From positions 10,078 through 37,122 of the forward strand of contig DIEK01000100.1 in the NCBI GenBank assembly GCA_002418595.1: DNA of 27,045 nucleotides, read 5' to 3'. The translations under genes and the position numbers were made by a program. The notes beneath the pieces are model-generated. The model made no database searches. It saw only the letters and a list, made by a program, of their open reading frames with translations, and had not been told where the DNA came from. This document shows, piece after piece, positions 8,821 through 17,520 of this stretch. This DNA is from Candidatus Omnitrophica bacterium UBA5776. Its GTDB lineage: Bacteria > Omnitrophota > Gorgyraeia > Gygaellales > Profunditerraquicolaceae. Each line of letters opens with the position of its first letter. The first letter of the stretch is position 1.

Positions 8821-10344
8821 ATGGAAAAAAGGCTAATTTCTGCAGTAATCATTTCTACCTTGATTTTAATCATTTGGTCCGGCGCAACTAAAAAATACTA
8901 TCCCATTGAAAATAAAGTAGTTACAGCAAAAAGCACCGCAGTTCAGTCGCCCAGACCAACGACCAACACCACACGGCCGGAAATTAATATTAATGAACTG
9001 AGCACTTTTAATAATGATCACTTCACCGCCTATTTTAGCGAAAAAGACGCGGCGATCTGGGAAATTGTTTTTAAAAAATATAAAGACTCTGGATTGAATT
9101 TAAAACACGCTTTCTTCCTGGAAGACAATGGGTTAACATTTAGAAAATCGACAGTCAACCGGCATTCTATTGCTTTTACTGCTGCCGATAAAGAGAAGAG
9201 AATAGATAAGATATTTAAGTTTGATTCTAAGAATTATGCATTAGATGTGGAAATAGTTGTTGAAAACATATCTAATAATCCTATAGAGTTTCGTATCCCA
9301 TTAATATTAGGGGAGTTTACGATTAGTAATGATAACCAGGGGCGGTTTGATAAACTTACTATTTCCAGCCAGGATAAAATTAAACATCTGAATCTACGCA
9401 AAACAGCCACTTTTCAAGATATAAGCTTTATTTCTTATGGAGATAGATATTTTACTGTAATTTTAGGTGTTCCAGCGCGCTTGCTTAAAGCCCAGGTTAA
9501 TCCTGTAGGACCAAACAGCACAGAAATTGCGCTTTTAGACGAAAAAATAACGCTTTTACCGAGACAAAAAGAAGTTCTTAAATATAACACATACATAGGC
9601 CCACAAGATATTAAGACGATAGCTTTGGTAAACAAACAATGGTCTGCGGTAATAAATTTCGGCATGTTTGATTTTATAGCACAGCTGTTATTGCAGATGT
9701 TGGAATTTTTCTATCAAATAGGCCATAATTGGGGGGTTGCAATCATCCTGCTCAGCGTGGCTATTTATCTTATTTTATTCCCTTTATCTATAAAGCAGTT
9801 GAGATCAATGAAGCAGATGCAGGAATTACAGCCTAAAATAGAAGTGCTACGTAAAACATATAAAGATAATCCTCAACGCTTGAATAAAGAAATAATGGAA
9901 CTATACCGCAGGCATAAAATTAATCCTTTAGGCGGCTGTCTGCCGGTTTTGTTGCAAATACCCGTGTTTTTTGCCTTATATCAGGTTTTAATTCGCTCCG
10001 TAGCACTCAAAGGAGCGAAATTCTTCTGGATTCAAGATCTTTCTCTGCCGGATAAAATAATCTCGTTACCAGGGACATACCCGTTGATAGGTAATTCCAT
10101 CAATATATTACCCATTTTGATGTCGATAAGTATGTTTTTTCAGCAGAAATTATCTTCTGCTACGCAGATGAGCTCTTCTTCTGAACAGCAAAAAATGATG
10201 CTTATCCTTTTTCCTATAATTTTTGTGTTCATCTTTTATAATATGCCTGCGGGCTTAGTTTTGTATTGGTTAGTTAATAATATTCTGATGTTAGTGCAAC
10301 AGGTTAGAATGAACCGTATCAAAAAGACCGAAACAGTATCATAA
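8821..10344 (+). CDS. yidC: Membrane protein insertase YidC
   Basis: YidC inserts membrane proteins alone or with SecYEG. The 507-residue product has an N-terminal transmembrane helix (about residues 5-22), a periplasmic beta-sandwich domain (about 55-270) and the conserved five-helix insertase core. The core includes QPKIEVLRKTYKDN and NPLGGCLPVLLQIPVFFALYQ, with MPAGLVLYWLVNN near the end. This is the Gram-negative form. In the hydrophilic groove, the position aligned with E. coli Arg366 and Bacillus Arg73 appears to be Tyr316 (VAIYLILFPL). The coding sequence is markedly richer in A and T than the translation cluster downstream. It follows yidD by two bases. Confidence 0.96.
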   Translation: MEKRLISAVIISTLILIIWSGATKKYYPIENKVVTAKSTAVQSPRPTTNTTRPEININELSTFNNDHFTAYFSEKDAAIWEIVFKKYKDSGLNLKHAFFLEDNGLTFRKSTVNRHSIAFTAADKEKRIDKIFKFDSKNYALDVEIVVENISNNPIEFRIPLILGEFTISNDNQGRFDKLTISSQDKIKHLNLRKTATFQDISFISYGDRYFTVILGVPARLLKAQVNPVGPNSTEIALLDEKITLLPRQKEVLKYNTYIGPQDIKTIALVNKQWSAVINFGMFDFIAQLLLQMLEFFYQIGHNWGVAIILLSVAIYLILFPLSIKQLRSMKQMQELQPKIEVLRKTYKDNPQRLNKEIMELYRRHKINPLGGCLPVLLQIPVFFALYQVLIRSVALKGAKFFWIQDLSLPDKIISLPGTYPLIGNSINILPILMSISMFFQQKLSSATQMSSSSEQQKMMLILFPIIFVFIFYNMPAGLVLYWLVNNILMLVQQVRMNRIKKTETVS

Positions 10345-10383
10345 CCGTATCAAAAAAACAAAGGGAACCGTATAACCGTATCA
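10312..10383 (+). repeat. Short AACCGTAT repeat cluster between yidC and jag
   Basis: AACCGTATCA occurs at 10312-10321, 10343-10352 and 10374-10383; AACCGTAT also occurs at 10366-10373, directly abutting the last copy. A decayed version (CAGTATCA) lies at 10334-10341. The last two copies form an 8-bp tandem duplication lying between an AAAGGGA Shine-Dalgarno sequence (10360-10366) and the jag start codon. Confidence 0.7.
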
Positions 10384-10580
10384 TGAAAGACCCTAAAGAT
10401 ATTGAAAGTTATGAATTTGAAGGAAATAGTTTTGAAGACGCTATTCAGCAAGCTTTGACAAAATTAAAAATTCCTAAAGAAAAGCTGAGTGTGGAAATCC
10501 TGACCGAAGGAGCTAAGGGATTATTCGGCATGCCGGGAGTCAAGCCGGCACGTATTAGAGTCAGTATAAAGACAAATTAG
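10383..10580 (+). CDS. Jag_N-domain-only protein (truncated Jag/KhpB)
   Basis: Jag/KhpB is an RNA-binding protein linked to cell elongation, usually encoded after yidC with Jag_N, KH and R3H domains (about 200 residues or more). Here only the Jag_N domain is present, in 65 residues. SYEFEGNSFEDAIQQALTKL and the conserved GAKGLFGMPGVKPARIRV are clear, after which the frame stops at TAG. Nothing resembling KH or R3H follows; the next 29 bases hold parS and the parA ribosome site. It could be a natural single-domain form or the remainder after a deletion. The start codon lies inside the AACCGTATCA repeat and 16 bases from the nearest Shine-Dalgarno sequence. Confidence 0.8.
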   Translation: MKDPKDIESYEFEGNSFEDAIQQALTKLKIPKEKLSVEILTEGAKGLFGMPGVKPARIRVSIKTN

Positions 10581-10584
10581 CACA

Positions 10585-10600
10585 TGTTCCGCGTGGAACA
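10585..10600. promoter_or_regulatory. parS: parS centromere site
   Basis: TGTTCCGCGTGGAACA differs at one central base from the parS form TGTTCCACGTGGAACA and is nearly palindromic. It lies 9 bp before the parA start. ParB would load here, bind CTP and spread to form the segregation complex close to the origin. Location immediately in front of parAB, 2.3 kb from the dnaA-rpmH switch, supports the call. Confidence 0.8.
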
Positions 10601-10609
10601 GGACAAGAT

Positions 10610-11419
10610 ATGGGAAGAATAATCGCTGTATGTAATCAAAAAGGGGGTACTGGTAAAACTACCACTGCCATAAATATAGCGACTTACCTTGCTTTGGCAG
10701 GGGAACAGGTTCTCTTGCTTGATTTGGATCCGCAGGCGAATGCCACAAGCGGTTTAGGAATAAATAAGCACGATATCAAAAGGAGTACTTATCATATTTT
10801 ACTGGAAGAAATCGGTTTAGCAGAAGTCGTTATGCCTACCCTGGTAAAAAATCTAACTCTTGCGCCAGCAAATGTGGATTTGACCGGTGCCGAGGTAGAA
10901 TTAGTTGGTGCGCTGGGGAGAGAATATCGTCTGAAGAATATCCTCGCACATGAAAAAGAAAAGTATGACTTTGTGATAATAGATTCTCCGCCGTCATTAG
11001 GTTTATTGACAATTAATGGGTTGTGCGCGGCTAATACGGTTTTAATACCGGTGCAATGTGAGTATTATGCCTTAGAAGGATTGACCCAATTGATGAATAC
11101 AGTAGGCCTGGTCCGAAAACATCTGAATCCGGAATTAGAGATAGAAGGCGTTTTGATGACCATGGCTGATTTCCGTACCAATCTGACAAAAGAGGTCATA
11201 GAAGAAGCCCGGAAATTTTTTAAAGACAAGGTATTCAATTCGGTTATTCCCCGCAATGTACGACTTACAGAGGCCCCCAGCTATGGTAAACCGATTGCAG
11301 TTTATGATAAAGATTCCATCGGAGCTGCCAAATATGAAGAGTTAACACAAGAGATCTTACAGGGTACCGTTGTCAAACCTGTTACCGGAAACAGCGAGAA
11401 TGGGGTACCCCCGGGGTAA
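10610..11419 (+). CDS. parA: Chromosome partitioning ATPase ParA/Soj
   Basis: ParA is a DNA-binding Walker ATPase that moves ParB-parS complexes apart after replication and can affect DnaA. The 269-residue protein begins MGRIIAVCNQ and has the deviant Walker A KGGTGKTT at residues 11-18 with the signature Lys11. DLDPQANATSGLG follows, and Walker B is FVIIDSPPSLG. AGGA lies six bases before the ATG, next to parS. The short acidic/proline tail after QEILQG is not conserved. parB follows at a 78-bp gap. This belongs to the chromosomal Soj class, without an N-terminal regulatory helix-turn-helix. Confidence 0.96.
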   Translation: MGRIIAVCNQKGGTGKTTTAINIATYLALAGEQVLLLDLDPQANATSGLGINKHDIKRSTYHILLEEIGLAEVVMPTLVKNLTLAPANVDLTGAEVELVGALGREYRLKNILAHEKEKYDFVIIDSPPSLGLLTINGLCAANTVLIPVQCEYYALEGLTQLMNTVGLVRKHLNPELEIEGVLMTMADFRTNLTKEVIEEARKFFKDKVFNSVIPRNVRLTEAPSYGKPIAVYDKDSIGAAKYEELTQEILQGTVVKPVTGNSENGVPPG

Positions 11420-11497
11420 TGTTTTGCTTGTATTTTTGTAGGCAGCCAAGTCGAAATTTACATAGTGAAATCAGAGGATCAATATCAGGGAGGTTTA

Positions 11498-12403
11498 ATG
11501 GAGAAAAAGGCTTTAGGCAAAGGGATCGGGGCTTTAATCCCACCAGCACCGGTCATTCCTTTCAGTAACGATCCAACGGTTGCCCCTGCGGGAGGTACTA
11601 CCAGCAACAGTGTTACTTATTTGCCGATGTCGTCTATAAAACCTAATCCTTTGCAACCCCGCGATACTTTTGATTCGCAAAGCCTGGAAGAGCTTACGCA
11701 GTCCATAAAGGAAAAAGGCATATTACAGCCGGTATTAGTCCGTCAACAAGGAGATGTTTATGAGCTTATAGCCGGAGAACGGCGTTATAGAGCCGCTAAC
11801 CTGTTGAATCTCAAAGAGATACCTGTTATTGTACGCAATGTTGATGACCGGGATTCCTTGGAATTGGCACTGATCGAAAACATACAAAGGGAAAATCTTA
11901 ATGTTATTGAAGAGGCACGAGCATATCAATATCTGGTAGAGAAGTTTTCGGTAACCCAGGAAGAATTGAGCGATGTGCTCGGCAGGGCCCGGGCGACTGT
12001 AGCTAACATATTGCGATTATTGAAGTTACCGCAAGAAATTCAAGAGGAGATCAAGAAAGGGCGCATATCATACGCCCACGGAAGAGCGCTTTTAGAAGTA
12101 CAGGATATAAATCAACAGCGTAAGCTGGTGCAAGATATCATAAGTAAAGGCCTGTCTGTTCGGGAACTGGAGACGTTGTTGAAAAGCGGACGCTCTTCAC
12201 TGGGGCCTATCAAGAAGAGACATTTAAAGCCGGCTGAAGGAGACGCCATGGTGGCCGTGCTGGAGGAGGAGCTTCAGCATATACTCGCTACCAAGGTTAG
12301 GATAGTGAAGAAAAAGAAACGGGGTTCGATAATCATCGAATTCTATTCAACGGAAGATATGAAACGGCTCAGCGATAAAATCAAACAGGCATTCTCGTCA
12401 TAA
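11498..12403 (+). CDS. parB: Chromosome partitioning protein ParB/Spo0J
   Basis: ParB is a CTP-dependent clamp that loads at parS and recruits ParA and SMC. The ATG at 11498 has AGGGAGG four bases upstream and gives the canonical N-terminus MEKKALGKGIGALIP, which interacts with ParA; I preferred it to a GTG at 11465. The 301-residue product then has an unconserved linker, the CTP-binding box with GERRYRAAN and ENIQRENLNVIEEA, and a helix-turn-helix at TQEELSDVLGRARATVANIL. A C-terminal dimerisation domain follows. The adjacent parS and parA complete the system. Confidence 0.96.
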   Translation: MEKKALGKGIGALIPPAPVIPFSNDPTVAPAGGTTSNSVTYLPMSSIKPNPLQPRDTFDSQSLEELTQSIKEKGILQPVLVRQQGDVYELIAGERRYRAANLLNLKEIPVIVRNVDDRDSLELALIENIQRENLNVIEEARAYQYLVEKFSVTQEELSDVLGRARATVANILRLLKLPQEIQEEIKKGRISYAHGRALLEVQDINQQRKLVQDIISKGLSVRELETLLKSGRSSLGPIKKRHLKPAEGDAMVAVLEEELQHILATKVRIVKKKKRGSIIIEFYSTEDMKRLSDKIKQAFSS

Positions 12404-12425
12404 ATCCCCGGAAGGAGAGACAGCT

Positions 12426-12932
12426 ATGGACAATCAGGCGATATTGATCTTGATAAAACCGGACGGCTTGAAAAAGTCGCTGACGGGGAACATTCTTACC
12501 AGACTTTCCGAGACCAAACTGGAGATTGTCGCCGCCAAAATGGTCAGGGTATCGAGGGATCTGGCCGCGGCTCATTATCAGCATTTGAAAGACAAGCCGT
12601 TTTTTCCTGAGCTTATAAGCTATTTACAGGGGGAATTGCATAACCGCCGTAAAGTAATGGCCCTGGTTTACTGGGGACCGGACGCCATCAACAAATGTCG
12701 GCAGCTTGCCGGAGCGACCAATCCGGAAGAAGCGGACCCTACGACGATCCGCGGGTCTTACGGCCGGATCACCACCAAAGGGCTTTACGAGAACGTGGTG
12801 CACGTATCCTCAAGCCCGGAAGAAGCGGAGCGCGAGATAAAGCTTTGGTTCCGGCCGGAGGAGATCATCGTCGAGCTCTACCCGGCCAGGGAGAGCGTCG
12901 AGAAAGAGAAGAGAACACTCGCCTGGGCGTAA
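12426..12932 (+). CDS. ndk: Nucleoside diphosphate kinase
   Basis: Ndk moves the gamma-phosphate from ATP to other nucleoside diphosphates through a phosphohistidine. The 168-residue protein starts MDNQAILILIKPDG and has GATNPEEADPTTIRGSYG. The catalytic site is NVVHVSSS with His126. Most Ndk proteins read NxxHGSDS here, so Gly and Asp after the histidine are replaced by Val and Ser. The C-terminus is about 20 residues longer than the 140-150 residue standard. GGAAGGAG precedes the ATG. The gene follows parB by 22 bp; base composition rises in G and C from here on. Confidence 0.92.
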   Translation: MDNQAILILIKPDGLKKSLTGNILTRLSETKLEIVAAKMVRVSRDLAAAHYQHLKDKPFFPELISYLQGELHNRRKVMALVYWGPDAINKCRQLAGATNPEEADPTTIRGSYGRITTKGLYENVVHVSSSPEEAEREIKLWFRPEEIIVELYPARESVEKEKRTLAWA

Positions 12933-12948
12933 GCAAGGCGCGAAAATC

Positions 12949-12966
12949 CCCGGCTTGCAAGCCGGG
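12949..12966. repeat. 18-bp perfect palindrome after ndk
   Basis: CCCGGCTTGCAAGCCGGG is perfectly self-complementary. It lies 16 bp after the ndk stop codon. No U-run follows, so it is not a standard terminator on the plus strand. The upstream bases AAATCCCCGGCTT (12944-12956) also occur inverted at 2764-2776, suggesting a dispersed intergenic palindrome. A second small hairpin (CTCCGC/GCGGAG, 13054-13067) lies just before yicC. I see no gene in the 155-bp ndk-yicC gap. Confidence 0.55.
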
Positions 12967-13087
12967 AGATTCGGTCTTCATCCGTAGCATTATACCTTAT
13001 CGAAAAAGAAAACCCGGGTTTATTGCCGGGGAGCTTAATCGTTCCACATCCCACTCCGCCTGCGGAGAGCGAGAGGAGAGTTGAGTT

Positions 13088-13915
13088 ATGATCAGCAGCA
13101 TGACCGGTTTCGCCAGTAATGAATCCTCGCTGGACCCCTGCGGCAGGATTTGCGTGGAGCTGCGCAGCATCAATCATAAGTTCCGCGAAGTATCCTTGCA
13201 CCTGCCGGAAGGTTTCCTTTCCCTGGAGGAGCGAATCAAGAAGGAGATCGAATCCAAGGTGAAACGCGGCAGGATCACCTGCGTGATCTCGATAACCGGC
13301 GGCGCGGCCAACAAGATTTTCGTAAACCGAAAACTGTTGAAAAATTATCTCGCGGAGCTGCATCATATCAGGAATGAATTCAGGATCAGCGATAATATCC
13401 GCATGGTCGAGTTGATCAATCTTCCCGGGATTCTTTCTCTGGAAGAAAGCACTTTGTCCAAGAACAAGATATGGCCCATCCTGAAGCATCTTCTCTTTAA
13501 ATCGGTGCAGGACTTGTTGAAGACAAGGCAGCGCGAAGGCAGGGCCATAGCCGGTTACCTGAAAGTGCGCGCCGGAAAGCTGGAGCGTTTTCTCAAAAAT
13601 GTGAAATCCCGTTTCTCCGAAAGCGTCAAGGCCAAACTGGCGGTCTTGCGCAGCGACGACGAGAAAGCGTCTTTCCTGAAAGACGCCGATATCAGCGAGG
13701 AGATGGAAAGGCTGGCTTTTCATATCAAGAACCTCACGAGGAAACTTTCGGCCAGCGGCGCGGTAGGGAAAGAGGTGGATTTTATCGCCCAGGAGATGCA
13801 GAGAGAGACCAATACCATGGGCGCGAAATCGAGTGATACGCGTATTTCGGCGCTCGTTGTGCAGATGAAAAGCCAAATAGAGAAGATACGCGAACAGGCG
13901 CAGAATATAGAATAG
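13088..13915 (+). CDS. yicC: YicC-family endoribonuclease
   Basis: YicC/YloC proteins are hexameric endoribonucleases; in E. coli YicC acts in small-RNA decay. The 275-residue product has the family N-terminus MISSMTGFA with ELRSINHKFREVSLHLP, a helical middle, and the DUF1732 C-terminus GKEVDFIAQEMQRETNTMGAKSSD ending in KIREQAQNIE. GAGGAGAG lies upstream of the ATG. Position directly before gmk and rpoZ matches the widely conserved yicC-gmk-rpoZ-coaBC order. Confidence 0.93.
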   Translation: MISSMTGFASNESSLDPCGRICVELRSINHKFREVSLHLPEGFLSLEERIKKEIESKVKRGRITCVISITGGAANKIFVNRKLLKNYLAELHHIRNEFRISDNIRMVELINLPGILSLEESTLSKNKIWPILKHLLFKSVQDLLKTRQREGRAIAGYLKVRAGKLERFLKNVKSRFSESVKAKLAVLRSDDEKASFLKDADISEEMERLAFHIKNLTRKLSASGAVGKEVDFIAQEMQRETNTMGAKSSDTRISALVVQMKSQIEKIREQAQNIE

Positions 13916-13927
13916 CCCGGGAAACAG

Positions 13928-14554
13928 GTGAAAGCTGCCTCCGACAGAAAGAAAAAAGGCCAAGAAGGGTTTATTTTTATAATCTCCGGCCCTTCAGGGT
14001 CGGGGAAAACGACCCTTGCCCGGCTGTTGTTGAAGCAGAGGAATGCCTTTCGCGGCAGGCTGGTAAAATCCGTGTCTCTGACCACCCGCAGTCCGCGTTC
14101 GGCGGAAAAACCCGGCAGAGACTATTTTTTTGTCGGCAGAGAAGAGTTTTTGCGGTTGCGCAGGGATAAAAAAGTCCTTGAATGGACGAAATATTTGGAG
14201 TATTATTACGGCACGCCTAAAGAGTTCGTAGAGAGCTGTTTAGACAAGGGTAAGTATCTTTTGATGTGCCTGGATCACAAAGGCGCGATGCGGGTGAAGA
14301 AGGCGTATCCGCGCCGCAGCGTGAGCGTGTTTCTCCGGCCGCCTTCCCTGCAGGTGCTGGAGCGCAGGATCCGCGGCCGGTGCAGCAGCACCTCTGAAGA
14401 AGAGATAAGAAAGAGGATGCTGAAAGCGAGGCGCGAAATGCGGCTGTGCGGCAGGTACGACCATTGCGTGGTGAACGGAGATTTAGAACACGCGTTGAAG
14501 GATTTAAAAAAGATCATCGGTAACAGCGTAACGCGCGCAAAAGGAGAGGTTTAA
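13928..14554 (+). CDS. gmk: Guanylate kinase
   Basis: Gmk phosphorylates GMP to GDP, feeding GTP and (p)ppGpp pools. The 208-residue protein has the P-loop GPSGSGKTT and GMP-binding residues around SLTTRSPRSAEKPGRDYFFV and YYGTPKEFV. The lid is RIRGRCSSTSEEEIRKRM. The start is GTG at 13928, giving a basic N-terminal extension before FIFIISGPSG; no strong Shine-Dalgarno sequence is evident. The lid differs from the usual RGTDSEE motif, and the DxxxQG motif reads CLDHKGA, so this is a somewhat divergent member. It lies 12 bp after yicC and 3 bp before rpoZ. Confidence 0.92.
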   Translation: MKAASDRKKKGQEGFIFIISGPSGSGKTTLARLLLKQRNAFRGRLVKSVSLTTRSPRSAEKPGRDYFFVGREEFLRLRRDKKVLEWTKYLEYYYGTPKEFVESCLDKGKYLLMCLDHKGAMRVKKAYPRRSVSVFLRPPSLQVLERRIRGRCSSTSEEEIRKRMLKARREMRLCGRYDHCVVNGDLEHALKDLKKIIGNSVTRAKGEV

Positions 14555-14557
14555 CGA

Positions 14558-14770
14558 ATGGAACATCTTGATGTGCAGAGTATGGTTGCGAAAACAGACA
14601 ATTCGATATATAAGCTCGTTGTGCTGGCTTCCAAAAGGGCCCTTGAGATTTCCGAGGGTCAGCCGAAACTGGTACAAGTCACTTCAGCCAATCTGAAGCC
14701 TTCCATCATAGCCCTGGCCGAGATCTCCGCCGGCAAAATACAGGTAGCGACGGAAAAAAATGGCGGGTAG
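14558..14770 (+). CDS. rpoZ: DNA-directed RNA polymerase omega subunit
   Basis: Omega helps assemble the beta-prime subunit. The 70-residue product has the family pattern: SIYKLVVLASKRALEI (equivalent to the YxLvxxaAkRArql motif), then a short link and KPSIIALAEISAGKI. GGAGAGG lies about 9 bases before the ATG. It is three bases after gmk and overlaps coaC by 11 bp, implying a single coupled operon. Confidence 0.88.
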   Translation: MEHLDVQSMVAKTDNSIYKLVVLASKRALEISEGQPKLVQVTSANLKPSIIALAEISAGKIQVATEKNGG

Positions 14771-15311
14771 GAAGAACGTCATTCTCGGTATAACGGCCGG
14801 CGCGGCAATCTATAAGGCATGCGAGATCGTGCGCAGGCTGAAAGAAGCCGGTTTCAACGTTATCCCGGTACTTACCGAAGAGGCAGCCGGATTGATCAAT
14901 CCGCTGTTATTCCGGGCTTTAAGCGGGAATAAGGTATATTATAAACTTTTCGACGGGGGGGAGGACTGGGAGATCGAGCACGTTTCCCTCGCGGACAAAG
15001 CCGACATAATACTCGTGGCGCCGGCGACCGCCAATCTGCTCGGGAAGATAGCCGCCGGGATTTGCGACGATCTGTTAAGTTGCGTTATCACCGCCAGCAA
15101 GGCTCCGGTTTTTTTCTGCCCGGCGATGAACGAGAATATGTATTTGAACAGGATTACGCAGGGGAACATCGCCAGGCTGAAGGAATGCGGGTATAAATTC
15201 ATCGGGCCCAAAAAAGGCATGCTCGCCTGCGGGAAAAAAGGGACCGGCTGCCTTGAGGACGTGGATGTTATCGTCGGGAAGGTCAAGGCCGGTCTGTTGT
15301 CCAGCCGCTAA
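14760..15311 (+). CDS. coaC: Phosphopantothenoylcysteine decarboxylase (CoaC)
   Basis: CoaC is the FMN enzyme that decarboxylates 4'-phospho-N-pantothenoylcysteine in coenzyme A synthesis. In most bacteria it is the N-terminal half of a roughly 400-residue CoaBC. This product has only 183 residues and stops after the decarboxylase fold. The flavoprotein motifs are present: GITAGAAIYKACEIVRRL, VAPATANLLGKIAAGICDDLLS, and the substrate clamp PAMNENMY. The active-site loop MLACGKKGTGCL has the expected cysteine. The ligase half (CoaB) is not in this window and must be elsewhere. It overlaps rpoZ by 11 bp. Confidence 0.9.
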   Translation: MAGRKNVILGITAGAAIYKACEIVRRLKEAGFNVIPVLTEEAAGLINPLLFRALSGNKVYYKLFDGGEDWEIEHVSLADKADIILVAPATANLLGKIAAGICDDLLSCVITASKAPVFFCPAMNENMYLNRITQGNIARLKECGYKFIGPKKGMLACGKKGTGCLEDVDVIVGKVKAGLLSSR

Positions 15312-15331
15312 GACGGCGCCCGGAAGATTGC

Positions 15332-15406
15332 GGCGGCATAGCCAAGTGGTAAGGCAGTGGTCTGCAAAACCACTATTCAGCGGTTCGAATCCGCTTGCCG
15401 CCTCCA
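15332..15406 (+). tRNA. tRNA-Cys(GCA), CCA encoded
   Basis: A full cloverleaf: acceptor GGCGGCA (15332-15338) pairs with TGCCGCC (15396-15402). Anticodon GCA is at 15364-15366 and the T loop is GTTCGAATC. The discriminator is T15403 and CCA is encoded at 15404-15406. It lies 20 bp after coaC and heads a three-tRNA cluster. Confidence 0.97.
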
Positions 15407-15425
15407 GGTTTAACAAATGTACCGG

Positions 15426-15509
15426 GCCGGGGTGGCGAAATTGGCATACGCACGGGACTTAAAATCCCGCGACCGCAAGGTCTTAAGGGTTCAACTCCCT
15501 TCCTCGGCA
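15426..15509 (+). tRNA. tRNA-Leu(UAA), CCA not encoded
   Basis: A class II tRNA: acceptor GCCGGGG (15426-15432) pairs with CCTCGGC (15502-15508) with one G-U. The anticodon TAA at 15460-15462 sits in loop CTTAAAA, and the variable arm is GACC-GCAA-GGTC. The discriminator A15509 is followed by CTA, so CCA must be added by the nucleotidyltransferase, unlike its neighbours. Confidence 0.96.
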
Positions 15510-15513
15510 CTAA

Positions 15514-15585
15514 TGCGCTGTTAAATACGTTCTTTAAACAGCGCACGGAGTAATCGAGATTTGATTCGCTGGCAGTTCTCGATTA
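15514..15585 (+). other. Two consecutive hairpins between tRNA-Leu and tRNA-Val
   Basis: TGCGCTGTT (15514-15522) pairs with AACAGCGCA (15537-15545). Then TAATCGAGA (15551-15559) pairs perfectly with TCTCGATTA (15577-15585). Both stems are nine base pairs. No U-run follows either, so they are not typical terminators. They may guide processing of the tRNA precursor or regulate thrS downstream. The T-box signatures I looked for were not found. Confidence 0.55.
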
Positions 15586-15615
15586 TCAGATCCACGGCGG
15601 TAAACAAATTTAGTC

Positions 15616-15692
15616 GGGCTCATAGCTCAGTTGGTTAGAGCGTCACGTTGACATCGTGAAGGTCAGGGGTTCGAGTCCCTTTGGGCCCACCA
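15616..15692 (+). tRNA. tRNA-Val(GAC), CCA encoded
   Basis: Acceptor GGGCTCA (15616-15622) pairs with TGGGCCC (15682-15688). The anticodon stem TCACG/CGTGA holds loop TTGACAT with anticodon GAC at 15650-15652, and the T loop is GTTCGAGTC. The discriminator is A15689 and CCA is encoded at 15690-15692. The gene ends six bases before the thrS ATG. Confidence 0.97.
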
Positions 15693-15698
15693 TCATTT

Positions 15699-17426
<1,728 letters not shown>

Positions 17427-17428
17427 GT

Positions 17429-17444
17429 CCGCGCGGGTGCGCGG
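17429..17444 (+). other. Hairpin between thrS and infC
   Basis: CCGCGC-GGGT-GCGCGG is a perfect six-base-pair stem with a tetraloop two bases after the thrS stop codon. No U-run follows. It may mark an mRNA processing site between thrS and infC. Confidence 0.4.
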
Positions 17445-17520
17445 AACCAAACATTCAGCGTGGTCGTCGGGCGCGGCATGAAACCGGCGCGCAACGGCCG
17501 CGGGAAGGAGGGATGGTAAG

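Noticed and set aside
10312..10383. CRISPR array
   Set aside because: The units are only 8-10 bp, irregularly spaced, without spacers of uniform length or cas genes; nothing elsewhere resembles an array.
12949..12966. Rho-independent terminator after ndk
   Set aside because: The palindrome is perfect but no T-run follows on the plus strand and no minus-strand gene ends here.
12878..13963. Minus-strand frame of 361 codons across ndk, the gap and yicC
   Set aside because: It covers conserved yicC on the other strand, its composition mirrors that gene, and no protein family is recognisable.
15514..15692. T-box riboswitch controlling thrS
   Set aside because: I found neither a T-box bulge sequence nor a terminator/antiterminator pair, and a tRNA gene separates the hairpins from thrS.
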